NCBI GenBank assembly: GCA_945882415.1
Contig: CAMCWC010000001.1
Span: 248,001-312,000 of the forward strand
Direction of reading: 5' to 3'
Source of the DNA: Chthonomonas calidirosea
GTDB taxonomy: Bacteria > Armatimonadota > Fimbriimonadia > Fimbriimonadales > Fimbriimonadaceae
Length of the DNA stretch: 64,000 bases
Shown: positions 17,657-25,897 of the stretch, piece by piece
Layout of the letters: every line of letters starts with the position of its first letter
Numbering within the stretch: the stretch's first letter is position 1
Position numbers and translations under genes: made by a program
Notes under the pieces: generated by a model
What the model was told of the DNA's origin: nothing
Databases searched by the model: none
Seen by the model: only the letters and a program-made list of their open reading frames with translations

Positions 17657-17676
17657 TAGTAGACAAAGTTCTACTA
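17657..17676. promoter_or_regulatory. Inverted repeat TAGTAGA-N6-TCTACTA before the capsid island
   Basis: A perfect 7-base inverted repeat with a 6-base spacer ends 11 bases upstream of the protease ATG, covering the position where a ribosome binding site would be. It could be an operator for a repressor or an mRNA hairpin that keeps translation low. No Shine-Dalgarno is visible for the gene. Confidence 0.45.
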
Positions 17677-17691
17677 AGTCAACCATCAAAA

Positions 17692-17707
17692 TCGAGAAAA
17701 TTCTCGA
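17692..17707. promoter_or_regulatory. Inverted repeat TCGAGAA-AA-TTCTCGA
   Basis: A second perfect 7-base palindrome with a 2-base centre lies 45-61 bases upstream of the capsid island start, in the likely promoter region between the island and the divergent gene at 17773. Size and symmetry suit a dimeric repressor site. No regulator gene is adjacent. Confidence 0.4.
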
Positions 17708-17772
17708 ATCGTTATCCAGGGGCCCAAAAGTCTTTTCGGTTAGGGAAGAGTTCTGTCCCGACAGACACCGCC

Positions 17773-18129
17773 ATGATGACTTCGGCAAGACAGCTGAGCG
17801 TTTCTGCCTTCACGATGCTCTTCGTCGTGGTTGGGCTGTCGTTCCGTCCAAGCATGAACTGGCTGGTTCTCGACCAGGAATACGCCAAAACCGACGGCAT
17901 GATCGGGAAGACCAGCAACGATGTCATCGCCGCCCTGGGCGACCCAACCGAGGTCTACAACAAAAAGCGATTCTGGGAGCGAGACCGGTGGGGAAATTTC
18001 CGCGGCTGGGATCCCGATCCCAGCTACCCGATCGGCGAAAGAGCGTGTTGCTACGTGATCGGAACAAAACGCATCGTCTTCTACTTCGCCCGCGATGTCG
18101 TAACCGCCGTCAAAACCTCTTATTCGTAA
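17773..18129 (+). CDS. Small exported hypothetical protein, BamE/SmpA-like pattern
   Basis: This 118-residue protein has an N-terminal hydrophobic signal segment (residues 8-24). It is followed by 'GKTSNDVIAALGDPTEVYN', the short G-x-s-x-x-V-x-x-x-L-G-x-P motif found in BamE/SmpA-fold domains. The rest is rich in aromatic and basic residues and ends in a beta hairpin ('IGTKRIVFYFARDVVTAVKT'). It is divergent from the capsid island. The role is unknown. Confidence 0.6.
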   Translation: MMTSARQLSVSAFTMLFVVVGLSFRPSMNWLVLDQEYAKTDGMIGKTSNDVIAALGDPTEVYNKKRFWERDRWGNFRGWDPDPSYPIGERACCYVIGTKRIVFYFARDVVTAVKTSYS

Positions 18130-18142
18130 GCCGGCCGAACCG

Positions 18143-18811
18143 TCAGAGCTCGAGCGACCAGGTTTCCTGAAGGGCGTCGTAAGAGATCGACTTCACGTGA
18201 AAGTCGCCGTAAAGCGTGTTGTATCGGAACCCTCGAATGTTGTCGAAGTAATCCCGCAAGCTGTCCGTCGGAGTGAGCGCCCGCGTCGATCCATGCCAAT
18301 GTCCCGCACCGTCGAACATGACATTCACGTCGGAAGGCAGCCGGAAATTCGTCTGGGTGAAGTACTTGAAGGCGATCTCCGTCCGGAAGAAGTAGCTCGA
18401 ACCGTACACCTTCCACATGCTTGGGTCGGCTCGAAATGGCGTGGGGAAGTGGTTCTCTAAAACCTGCGTGCCCGAGTCTCCGGGGCAATGGAAAATGTCC
18501 TTATTCTTCGCGTACGGCTGAACCACTTCGTGGAGCAACGGCATCGTATCGATCCGGTTTCGAAATTCTGGAAACTCTTCCCATATCTCCGGCGCAAACT
18601 TATCGCTGGCATCCAGCGCATGAGGAAACTGGTCCTCGTAATCCCCCATGTAAAGCGCAATCGACGCCCCGATCTGCTTCAAGTTGCTGATGCAAGCCGA
18701 CTTCTTAGCCTCCGCCTTCGCCCTCGCAAAAACTGGGAACAGGAACGCGGCAAGAATCGCGATGATCGCAATCACGACCAACAGTTCAATAAGCGTAAAA
18801 GCGCGCCGCAT
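18143..18811 (-). CDS. Pseudopilin-like protein (prepilin N-terminal methylation domain)
   Basis: This 222-residue protein opens with '[19 protein letters not shown]', a class III prepilin signal that should be cut before the Phe by a prepilin peptidase; Glu+5 is present. The pilin helix is followed by '[22 protein letters not shown]', the start of the DUF1559-like body, and near the end '[14 protein letters not shown]' matches the 'H-x9-DG'-type element with substitutions. It is exported and inserted in the inner membrane or a pseudopilus. Such proteins occur in many copies in this kind of genome. Confidence 0.9.
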   Translation of the reverse strand: MRRAFTLIELLVVIAIIAILAAFLFPVFARAKAEAKKSACISNLKQIGASIALYMGDYEDQFPHALDASDKFAPEIWEEFPEFRNRIDTMPLLHEVVQPYAKNKDIFHCPGDSGTQVLENHFPTPFRADPSMWKVYGSSYFFRTEIAFKYFTQTNFRLPSDVNVMFDGAGHWHGSTRALTPTDSLRDYFDNIRGFRYNTLYGDFHVKSISYDALQETWSLEL

Positions 18812-18976
18812 ACCCTCTCAGTTTACGACGACCGCCGAGATTACGTGCCGATTATTTGGGTCAATCGCCGGAACCGATTAAAGCTCGTAGGGTCGGCGTA
18901 GACTTTTGCCGCCTTCATAGTCCAAAATGAGTGGTTGCGCCCCAACCTGCATCCGGGGCCAGCGTGAGGAAGCAAT

Positions 18977-20794
18977 TTGGCCAAGCAAGTCTCGTTTAAG
19001 CCCGAAGAAATTTCTGCCCGATCCTATGCGGATCGCCTGATTCTCGAGAAACTCACCGAGATGGAGGCCGCAATCAAGCTCAGCGAACTGGCCGAGAAGT
19101 TGGCGGACAGTGGCATCGGTTTGGCAACCGTTCGATCCCTCCTGGCTTCGAACCCAGATCGATTCGCCTACCATGAGCGACGCTGGATTCCTGCCGCCCG
19201 ACTGATCACTCAGGGCCGACCGCTTGCCGAAATCATCGCCGTCACCCTCGATCGATTCGGCGCGCCAATGCCATTCGATCTTCTCGTGACCGAAATCTCC
19301 CGGGTCCGAAAAGAAGAAATCGAAGTCATCGAACCCGTCGTGCTTCGACTCCTCGACCACGACTCCCGATTCGCCTTCACCCTCGAGCACGAAGTCGCCC
19401 TCACCTCGTGGAGCTTCGTCGCCATCGATGAAGAACGAGATCGCGGCCTCGCCCTCAACGGCCTCACTCCAGAAGAAGTTGAAATCATCGAAGCCCGACT
19501 CGGCAACTTCGACTGGCGCGCAGATGATGCGGTTGCCGTCGCCATCGAAAAGCTCGCCCCGGCGCGATTGAAAGCCATTGGTGCTGCCTGCTGGAAGCAG
19601 CTCAACTCCGAGGATCCAAAGTCGGTTCTTCTCTTTGACTTCCGCAAGTTCGCCGCCGAAGCCTTCAGCGTTCCCGGTTTCATCTACTCGCCCGACGGCA
19701 CGATCTACCCAGAAAAGGAAGCCACAAAGTGGATTTCTGGCGCGATCAAGTTGGCCGATAAGCTCGCCCCATCCGTCGAAGTCGATGACGTCGCCCCGAT
19801 GGAGATCAAGCCCGAAGACATCAGCAAGATGGTCGGCAAGATCGTTGGCGTCGATACCAGCACCACCGCTCTCAAGCTTCTCGAAGAGAACTACGAAATC
19901 ACGCCGGGCACCAAGACCTTTGTCGATGACCTTGCGAACATGATTGCCGCCCTTCAAGGCAGCCCCGATGTCGTCTGGGTCGGTGGAGACCGATTCCGAA
20001 AGCCCGGTTCCATGCCGGACTACATCGCCGAGGTTCCAGAGCCGTTCTACTTCGTCTCGTCCGACATCATGGACGAGGAAGGCGAACTCATCGATGTCGA
20101 ACTCACCGATGACGGCCTCAGCACTTCGCTCCGAAAGCTCCTCAGCCACCCGCTGGCCATGGACGTTCTGGACGAAGACATTTCGCCAACGCCAAAGGTC
20201 ATGCCAGACAGCGTTCGCTTGGTCCTCAAGTCCATCCACCGCGAGCTCGGCACGTTCCCAATGTGCCAGTTGCCAACCGGATTCCTCGACGCCACTCCAA
20301 ACGTTCAGGAGTTGGTCATGCAGGATGCCGACGGCCGAGAACTCACGATCTGGGCCAACCACGAAGCCCGGTTGACCTACAACTGGATTGACTGGTGGTT
20401 CGAGCAGACCAACGAAAGCGGCGCCGTCTTCACCCTGACCAAGACCAACAAGCCGAACGTCTTCGACTTCGCTTGGATGGAGCAGCCAGACCCCGTCGTC
20501 TACATCACCGTTCAGCGAATGGAAGAACTCCGAAACATCGGTGTCGCTTCCGAAGGCAAGAGCATGCTCGACGTTCTCGTCGAAGTCTTTGCCCACTGGC
20601 CAAAGGGTGCCGACTTCTTGACTCTCCTCGCCGAAGTCAACGTTGTCCGACGCAGCAGCCGACGCCTCATCGCATCGCTCCTCAGCAGCTACCAGTGCTT
20701 CTACCAGCGATCCGGAAGCCCGGTCTGGCACTTCGACGCCAAGAAGATCGATCTCGGCTTCGACAAGACGAAGCGCAAGTTCGTTCGAAAGTAA
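18977..20794 (+). CDS. Large protein of repeated winged-helix-like domains, unknown function
   Basis: This 605-residue soluble, acidic protein starts at TTG 18977, supported by 'GTGAGGAAG' just upstream. Residues 15-75 resemble a HARE-type helix-turn-helix ('AAIKLSELAEKLADSG', then 'FAYHERRWIPAARL'). Residues 80-150 ('GAPMPFDLLVTEISRV ... FAFTLEHEVALTSW') and 525-595 ('GADFLTLLAEVNVV ... FYQRSGSPVWHFDAKK') look like further winged helices. The middle holds two acidic beta-rich segments. There is no catalytic motif, signal or membrane segment. It may bind nucleic acid, but no characterised family is recognised. Confidence 0.75.
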   Translation: MAKQVSFKPEEISARSYADRLILEKLTEMEAAIKLSELAEKLADSGIGLATVRSLLASNPDRFAYHERRWIPAARLITQGRPLAEIIAVTLDRFGAPMPFDLLVTEISRVRKEEIEVIEPVVLRLLDHDSRFAFTLEHEVALTSWSFVAIDEERDRGLALNGLTPEEVEIIEARLGNFDWRADDAVAVAIEKLAPARLKAIGAACWKQLNSEDPKSVLLFDFRKFAAEAFSVPGFIYSPDGTIYPEKEATKWISGAIKLADKLAPSVEVDDVAPMEIKPEDISKMVGKIVGVDTSTTALKLLEENYEITPGTKTFVDDLANMIAALQGSPDVVWVGGDRFRKPGSMPDYIAEVPEPFYFVSSDIMDEEGELIDVELTDDGLSTSLRKLLSHPLAMDVLDEDISPTPKVMPDSVRLVLKSIHRELGTFPMCQLPTGFLDATPNVQELVMQDADGRELTIWANHEARLTYNWIDWWFEQTNESGAVFTLTKTNKPNVFDFAWMEQPDPVVYITVQRMEELRNIGVASEGKSMLDVLVEVFAHWPKGADFLTLLAEVNVVRRSSRRLIASLLSSYQCFYQRSGSPVWHFDAKKIDLGFDKTKRKFVRK

Positions 20795-20846
20795 AGAACG
20801 AATCCCATCACGGTGGAAGGTGCCACAAATTAGGTACCTTCCAAGC

Positions 20847-21359
20847 GTGACGATCACCCTCTTCATCGCAACCAGCCTCGACGGATACATCGCGGGGCCG
20901 GACGACGATCTCTCGTGGTTGTTTACCGACGCCGACTACGGGTTCTCCGAATTCTACGAAACCGTTGACGGCCTCATCATGGGCCGCGGCACCTACGACG
21001 TAGTCCGCAAAATGGGCAAGTGGCCATATCCTGGCAAGCCCACCTACGTTGTCTCCAAGAACACCGATTTCAGCGTAGATACGCCGGACACCAAAGCCGC
21101 GACTGGCGAACTAGAGGACCTTGAAGTCGAACTCGTTGACCTCGGCCTGAAGAACGTTTGGCTCGTTGGCGGCGGAGAGCTTGTCCGCTCCTTCCTGGAT
21201 CAGCAACGCATCGACCGCATCGTCATCAGCCTGCACCCCGTGCTCCTCGGACGCGGAGTTGCCCTGTTCGCCGGCGGATTCCCGGGAATGCGACTCAAGC
21301 TCGAACACGCCGAAAGCTTCGATTCCGGTCTCGTCCAGCTCACTTATCTCACTGACTAA
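20847..21359 (+). CDS. Dihydrofolate reductase/RibD C-terminal-like reductase
   Basis: This 170-residue protein starts at GTG 20847; a longer in-frame reading from 20643 runs into the upstream gene and is rejected. It begins 'TLFIATSLDGYIAGPDDDLSWL', the standard start of the RibD_C/DHFR-like fold (S-L-D-G-x-I-A). 'GLIMGRGTYDVV' and 'NVWLVGGGELVRSFL' form the NADPH site. YwjB/YyaP-type proteins share this pattern. It is probably an NADPH-dependent pteridine or pyrimidine reductase, but the substrate is not known. Confidence 0.88.
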   Translation: MTITLFIATSLDGYIAGPDDDLSWLFTDADYGFSEFYETVDGLIMGRGTYDVVRKMGKWPYPGKPTYVVSKNTDFSVDTPDTKAATGELEDLEVELVDLGLKNVWLVGGGELVRSFLDQQRIDRIVISLHPVLLGRGVALFAGGFPGMRLKLEHAESFDSGLVQLTYLTD

Positions 21360-21374
21360 CGCAGGTATCCTGCG
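21360..21374 (+). terminator. Short hairpin CGCAGG-TAT-CCTGCG
   Basis: A perfect 6-base stem with a 3-base loop follows the reductase stop codon directly and precedes the thrS ribosome binding site. No T-run follows, so it may be a weak terminator or part of the thrS leader. Confidence 0.3.
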
Positions 21375-21416
21375 GACGTTCACAACTCAATCCCGCTGTA
21401 AGGGAAGGATCATCTC

Positions 21417-23222
21417 ATGCGCTACGAAGAAAGCAACCTCTATCGTCTCCGGCACTCCGCCGCCCACCTTCTGGCGCAAGCCGTCACCGAACTATATCCC
21501 GGTGCGAAGCTCGCCATCGGCCCACCCGTCGAGAACGGCTTCTACTACGATATCGACTTCCCAACGCCATTGCGTGAGGAAGACCTGCCGAAGCTTGAGC
21601 AGAAGATGAAGGAGCTGGCCAAGCTCGATCAGCGCATCGAGCGCACCGAGGTCAGCCGAGAAGAAGCCCGCGCGCTCATCCTCGACGCCAGCATCCCCAG
21701 CATGGGCCCCGACGTCGCCGAGTACAAACTTCAACTCCTCGACGCCATCCCCGAAGGCGAGACGATCAGCTTCTACAACCAGCAGCGAACCGACCGCGAA
21801 GGCGTCCTCCACCGCTTCCTCGACCTCTGCCGAGGGCCGCACGTCGATACCACGAAAGAAATCAAGGCCTTCAAGCTGATGTCCATCGCTGGCGCCTACT
21901 GGCGCGGCGACGTCAAAAACAAGCAGCTGACGCGAATCTACGGCACGGCCTTCGAGACCAAAGAAGAACTCGATCAGCACCTTTACATGCTCGAAGAAGC
22001 CAAGAAGCGCGACCACCGAATCCTCGGCAAAGAGCTTGGCCTCTTTATGTTTTCGCCTCGCGTCGGAACGGGACTGCCGCTCTGGCTCCCCAAAGGTGCG
22101 ACCTTGCGCCAGGTGATGATCGACTTCCTGCAAAAAGAGCAGGTCAAACGTGGTTACGACCCCGTCGTGACCCCCCACATCGCCAGCATCAAGCTTTACG
22201 AAAAGTCCGGGCACATCATCAACTACCGCGACAAGATGTTCCCGTTCATGGAGGACCACACCGAGGGTAGCGAAAAGGACACCTACATCCTAAAGCCGAT
22301 GAACTGTCCGTTTCACATCGAAATCTATGCGTCTCAGATGCGCAGCTATCGAGACCTCCCGGTGCGTTACGCCGAGTTCGGAACCGTCCATCGTTACGAG
22401 CAAAGCGGGGAAGTGACGGGCATCCTCCGCGCTCGGGGCTTCACCCAAGACGACGCCCACCTCTTCGTCCGCCCGGACCAACTCCTCGAAGAGTTCATTG
22501 GCGTTGTGGACCTCATGAAGACCGTTCTGAACAAGCTCGGTCTCACTTCCTACCGCGCGCGACTCGGAACGAAGGATCCAAACGACTCCAAGTACGTCGG
22601 CCACGACGATAACTGGAAGCTCGCCACCGCCGCCATCGAGGAAGCCTGCCAAAAGATGGGCTTGGAGTACGAAGTCTCCCCCGGAGACGCCGCGTTCTAT
22701 GGTCCAAAGCTCGACCTGATAATCAAGGACGCCCTCGGCCGAGACTGGCAGATGGGCACCGTCCAGGTCGACTACAACCTGCCCGAGCGATTCGAGCTTG
22801 AGTACATCGGCGAAGACAGTAAGCCCCACCGCCCGGTCATGATCCACCGCGCCCCGTTCGGCTCGCTCGAGCGAATGATCGGCCTCATCACCGAGCAGTA
22901 CGCCGGCGCCTTCCCGCTCTGGCTCGCCCCGGTCCAGATCAGCGTCCTCGCCATCGCCGACCGCCATAACGAGCGAACGCTCGAAGTGGCCAACGAACTT
23001 CGCGAGACCATCTTCGACACCCGAAATCTTCGGGTGTCGATCGATGACCGCCGCGAAACCCTCGGCAAAAAGATCCGCGACGCCCAACTCGCCAAGGTCC
23101 CCTACATGCTGATCATCGGCGATAAGGACCTCGAAAACGGCACCGTCGGCGTCCGCTCCCGAGAAGACGGCGACCTCGGCCCAATGACCCTAGAAGCGTT
23201 CCTGGCGCACATCAATAAGTAG
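21417..23222 (+). CDS. thrS: Threonyl-tRNA synthetase lacking the TGS domain
   Basis: This 601-residue class II synthetase charges tRNA-Thr. The editing domain is complete: 'HSAAH' (H13, H17) and 'CRGPH' (C138, H142) carry its zinc-type motif. The catalytic core has 'MNCPFHIEIY', 'GTVHRYEQSGEVTGILRARG'-type motif 2 (TVHRYEQSGE), and motif 3 'HRAPFGSLERMIG'. The C-terminal anticodon domain is present. The N-terminal TGS domain (about 60 residues in E. coli ThrRS) is missing. The ATG at 21417 has GGAAGGA 8 bases upstream, so the short form is real. Its last bases are copied downstream. Confidence 0.95.
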   Translation: MRYEESNLYRLRHSAAHLLAQAVTELYPGAKLAIGPPVENGFYYDIDFPTPLREEDLPKLEQKMKELAKLDQRIERTEVSREEARALILDASIPSMGPDVAEYKLQLLDAIPEGETISFYNQQRTDREGVLHRFLDLCRGPHVDTTKEIKAFKLMSIAGAYWRGDVKNKQLTRIYGTAFETKEELDQHLYMLEEAKKRDHRILGKELGLFMFSPRVGTGLPLWLPKGATLRQVMIDFLQKEQVKRGYDPVVTPHIASIKLYEKSGHIINYRDKMFPFMEDHTEGSEKDTYILKPMNCPFHIEIYASQMRSYRDLPVRYAEFGTVHRYEQSGEVTGILRARGFTQDDAHLFVRPDQLLEEFIGVVDLMKTVLNKLGLTSYRARLGTKDPNDSKYVGHDDNWKLATAAIEEACQKMGLEYEVSPGDAAFYGPKLDLIIKDALGRDWQMGTVQVDYNLPERFELEYIGEDSKPHRPVMIHRAPFGSLERMIGLITEQYAGAFPLWLAPVQISVLAIADRHNERTLEVANELRETIFDTRNLRVSIDDRRETLGKKIRDAQLAKVPYMLIIGDKDLENGTVGVRSREDGDLGPMTLEAFLAHINK

Positions 23223-23253
23223 AATCCGCATATGCGGCTGAATCAACGAGGGA
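23211..23253 (+). repeat. Duplicated thrS-tail/leader block, copy 1
   Basis: The block starts ATCAATAAGTAGAATCC, spans the last codons and stop of thrS, and runs through the start of the first paralogue (ATGCGGCTGAATCAACGAG). Near-identical blocks precede the second (23958) and third (24718) paralogues. This shows that the duplication unit began inside the thrS 3' end. Confidence 0.85.
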
Positions 23254-23969
23254 GCCTTTCAACCAGGCTCCCGTCGCTTTCTTGGCAGAGACGATTGCGC
23301 CTTCGAAGGTCAACCAGAGTAGTGTTGTTCACGCTGACCATGTGCGCGGGGATGATCTTGCTGACCCGCGAATACGTATTGTTCCGACTTGGCATACTCC
23401 CGTATTTGGCCGCTAACTTTTTTCTGGTGGCAATTGCCTGGCTCATTGCAGGAACGTTGCCCCGGAAAACTAAGGCTGTCTATGTTGCCATATTTTTAAT
23501 GCAGCTTGGATCTATTTGCAATTCCGTTAGCAGGGTTTGGCGATCCATGGATTCTGAGCGTACTGGCAAGTTGCAGATTCAAAGGCTCAAAACTCTCGCA
23601 CAAGCCACCCAACTCTATGCCGCAGACCATTCCGAGAAGCTGCCGCTCGCTAGCATATGGATGGACTCACTTTCCGACCGGGTCAAAGAAGCGGATTTCA
23701 ACCTTGGAACGACCTTCCTACCGCCAAAGCCGGGCTACCACGTCGCAATGAACTCAGATCTAAGCGGCAAAAGCCTTGCTGAGCTTGAATCGAAAAACAA
23801 ATACTGCTTGTTCTTCATCTCGTACAAATCGGAACGAAACGCGAATGACGCACTCGACTCAATCACAGAAGAACAGCAGGGCGTTACCATATCCGGCTTC
23901 GTTCGACCGTTTTCCGAAGCCGTTCCGGTGAACAATCCAAGCAACGTTCCCAGTGTCATCAATAAGTAG
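23232..23969 (+). CDS. Membrane-anchored DUF1559-like protein, tandem copy 1
   Basis: This 245-residue protein has a basic N-terminal tail, two to three transmembrane helices (about residues 32-50, 56-78, 83-100), then an outside domain. That domain starts 'KLQIQRLKTLAQATQLYAADHSEKLP' in pattern (LKTLAQATQLYAADHSEKLP), like the body of H-X9-DG pseudopilins, and has 'GYHVAMNSDLSGKSLAELE'. It lacks a prepilin leader. It is the first of three tandem paralogues and starts 9 bases after thrS. The role is unknown. Confidence 0.75.
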   Translation: MRLNQRGSLSTRLPSLSWQRRLRLRRSTRVVLFTLTMCAGMILLTREYVLFRLGILPYLAANFFLVAIAWLIAGTLPRKTKAVYVAIFLMQLGSICNSVSRVWRSMDSERTGKLQIQRLKTLAQATQLYAADHSEKLPLASIWMDSLSDRVKEADFNLGTTFLPPKPGYHVAMNSDLSGKSLAELESKNKYCLFFISYKSERNANDALDSITEEQQGVTISGFVRPFSEAVPVNNPSNVPSVINK

Positions 23970-23998
23970 AATCCACGTATGCGTCCGAATCAACGAGG
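23958..23998 (+). repeat. Duplicated thrS-tail/leader block, copy 2
   Basis: ATCAATAAGTAGAATCC is repeated here exactly and forms the last codons and stop of copy 1. It is followed by the start of copy 2 (ATGCGTCCGAATCAACGAGG). Confidence 0.85.
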
Positions 23999-24683
23999 CA
24001 GCCTTTTCAGTGGCCTGCTCGGAAACAAATCTGAGCGGAGACGCATTCGCCGAGCTACCTTTTACGTTTTATTTACGCTTAGCATCTGCGCAGGGATGAT
24101 CATGGTCACGCAAGATTACGCGTCCCTTCGCGTAGGCGTCGAAGTACATACCGCCGCAATCTTCTTTCTAGCTATCCTGCCCTGGCTAGTTTTCGGCGCG
24201 TCTCGCCGTTTTCCGAGGAGTCTCGAAGGGCCATTCCTTACCACCCTGATTGGATTTGGTTGCCTTATTCTCGGCAAAGTGTTCCTGTCTTCAAACGCGG
24301 TGAATAACTCGACTGCGCAGTACAGAAAGCTCAAGACACTATCTCAAGCCACATTAATGTACGCGAGCGATCACTCGGACGCATTGCCGCCCGCGAATGT
24401 CTGGATGGATTCGATCGCAAGCCGCGTGACCGAGGAGGATTTCATCCTCGGAAAGAATCTGATGCCAGCACAGGATGGCTACCACGTCGCCTTGAACTCA
24501 AACTTAAGCCAAAAGTCTCTCGACAAATTTGAGTCTCCGGACGATAGCATCCTGTATTTCCTCTCGATCAAGTCCAAACGAAATGCGAACGACGCGCTTC
24601 ATTCAATCACGGAGCTGCGTCGCGGCGTGAATTTATCCGGGAACATCAAGCGAGTTCCGGAACCTACTTCTTCCAGGCCTTAG
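23979..24683 (+). CDS. Membrane-anchored DUF1559-like protein, tandem copy 2
   Basis: This 234-residue paralogue of the preceding gene keeps the same architecture. The N terminus 'MRPNQRGSLFSGLLGN' is followed by transmembrane helices and the domain 'LKTLSQATLMYASDHSDALP ... VWMDSIASRV'. 'GYHVALNSNLSQKSL' and 'SKRNANDALHSITE' are shared with copies 1 and 3. Divergence among copies is substantial in the membrane part and lower in the outside domain, suggesting selection on that domain. Confidence 0.75.
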   Translation: MRPNQRGSLFSGLLGNKSERRRIRRATFYVLFTLSICAGMIMVTQDYASLRVGVEVHTAAIFFLAILPWLVFGASRRFPRSLEGPFLTTLIGFGCLILGKVFLSSNAVNNSTAQYRKLKTLSQATLMYASDHSDALPPANVWMDSIASRVTEEDFILGKNLMPAQDGYHVALNSNLSQKSLDKFESPDDSILYFLSIKSKRNANDALHSITELRRGVNLSGNIKRVPEPTSSRP

Positions 24684-24717
24684 TCAACGGATTCCTAAAC
24701 TCGCGTGCCCCTGGCAC

Positions 24718-24760
24718 ATCAATAAGTAGAATCCGGCTATGCGGTTGAACGAACGAGGAA
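24718..24760 (+). repeat. Duplicated thrS-tail/leader block, copy 3
   Basis: ATCAATAAGTAGAATCC appears a third time, 35 bases after the stop of copy 2. The preceding bases CCCCTGGCAC resemble the thrS sequence CCTGGCGCAC, so this copy keeps slightly more thrS-derived sequence than copy 2. Here the block is non-coding until the ATG of copy 3. Confidence 0.85.
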
Positions 24761-25449
24761 GTCTGTTCACCGGGCTTCATTTTTCGAACTCTCGGCGGAA
24801 GCGTTTGCGCATTCGAAGAACCACGTTCTATCTGCTTTTCTTGCTGTCCATTTGGGCAGCCGTGATCCTGATCACCCTTGATCTCGTGTCGTTCCGCGTA
24901 AGCGTCGAGGCTCATTCCGGGACAATCTTGTTTCTGATTTTGATCCCTTGGTTTGCGGTAGGAATGTCTCGTCGACGCAAAACGCAATGCGAAGGAGCCA
25001 CCCTTACGACTCTCATCGGGCTTGGTTGCCTCATCGGTGGCCCAGTTTTCTCGCAGGCAAGGGCGTCTGCAATCAAGGAAGTTCAATTTGAAAAGTTAAG
25101 GGCAATTTCGCGTGCTACCTTCGAGTACGCAAGCGACCACTCCGAAACCCTGCCGATCGCAAATGTCTGGATGGATTCGATCTCAGATCGCGTATCCGAG
25201 GCGGACTTCACCCTTGGAAAGAATATCGTCCCGCCGCAAGATGGCTACCACTTCGCGATGAACTCAGACTTCAGCAGCAAGGCGATAAGCAAAATCGAAA
25301 GGCCAGATGATCGCATCCTCTACTTCATCTCGCACAAAGCAGATCGAAACGCCAATGACGCCCTTCATTCACGGATCGAAAAAACGGTCTGCGCAAAAGT
25401 AAGCGGCAGCGTGACAATACTCGGCAAACTTACTTCTTCGAAACCTTAG
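24739..25449 (+). CDS. Membrane-anchored DUF1559-like protein, tandem copy 3
   Basis: This 236-residue third paralogue starts 'MRLNERGSLFTGLHF', with transmembrane segments at about residues 32-50, 57-75 and 90-108. The outside domain has 'LRAISRATFEYASDHSETLP', 'NVWMDSISDRVSEADFTLG', 'GYHFAMNSDFSSKAI' and 'DRNANDALHSRIEK'. Its 3' end overlaps the convergent gene by 20 bases. No prepilin cleavage motif is present. Confidence 0.75.
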   Translation: MRLNERGSLFTGLHFSNSRRKRLRIRRTTFYLLFLLSIWAAVILITLDLVSFRVSVEAHSGTILFLILIPWFAVGMSRRRKTQCEGATLTTLIGLGCLIGGPVFSQARASAIKEVQFEKLRAISRATFEYASDHSETLPIANVWMDSISDRVSEADFTLGKNIVPPQDGYHFAMNSDFSSKAISKIERPDDRILYFISHKADRNANDALHSRIEKTVCAKVSGSVTILGKLTSSKP

Positions 25450-25846
25450 GCAACTTCGGTACCTTCGGCGCCCGGTGAGCCTGGAAAGCCCGGAAGGCTT
25501 TCAGAGCCACCATCGCAATGTTGATGCCCGGGACGAGCTTGCTAAGCAAAGGCCCTGCGGCCATCGAAGCGTTCTCAAAAACTCCCGCCGCGTTCGATGC
25601 CTTGGTCCCGACCGTCTGCGTCGTCTGACGAACCGAACTCGCAACGTCATCCACCTTCGCGGCTGTCGACTGAACCGTATCCACCAGCCGATTGACCTTG
25701 ACGTTCAGTTCGGCGAGCTGTGGCTTGCTCTCTTCCAGCATTTTCACTACCTTCAGACCGATAACCGCCAGCACGACCAGCACCACCAGGTTAACGACAA
25801 AGAACAGCGCGGACACCACTAACCACCAAATCGGAATTTCTGTCAT
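25430..25846 (-). CDS. DUF948-like single-pass membrane protein
   Basis: This 138-residue protein has one N-terminal transmembrane helix (residues 7-32) followed by a heptad-like region ('LKVVKMLEESKPQLAELNVKVNRLVDTV' in pattern, with 'VDDVASSVRQTTQTV') and a basic Lys/Pro tail ('KVPKLPKVSKK'). This matches small DUF948-type proteins, which are general-stress or envelope proteins of unknown mechanism. It stands alone. Confidence 0.7.
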   Translation of the reverse strand: MTEIPIWWLVVSALFFVVNLVVLVVLAVIGLKVVKMLEESKPQLAELNVKVNRLVDTVQSTAAKVDDVASSVRQTTQTVGTKASNAAGVFENASMAAGPLLSKLVPGINIAMVALKAFRAFQAHRAPKVPKLPKVSKK

Positions 25847-25897
25847 ATCACTTTGCCTACGCCAAAGGGTACTAGGTTAGCCCACGGACTTGCCATT

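Noticed and set aside
18878-20890. A 670-codon open frame on the minus strand opposite the winged-helix-like gene
   Set aside because: It is an antisense shadow of the plus-strand gene, with Asp/Gly/Glu-heavy composition and no domain. The plus-strand frame has a good ribosome binding site and domain-like patterns.
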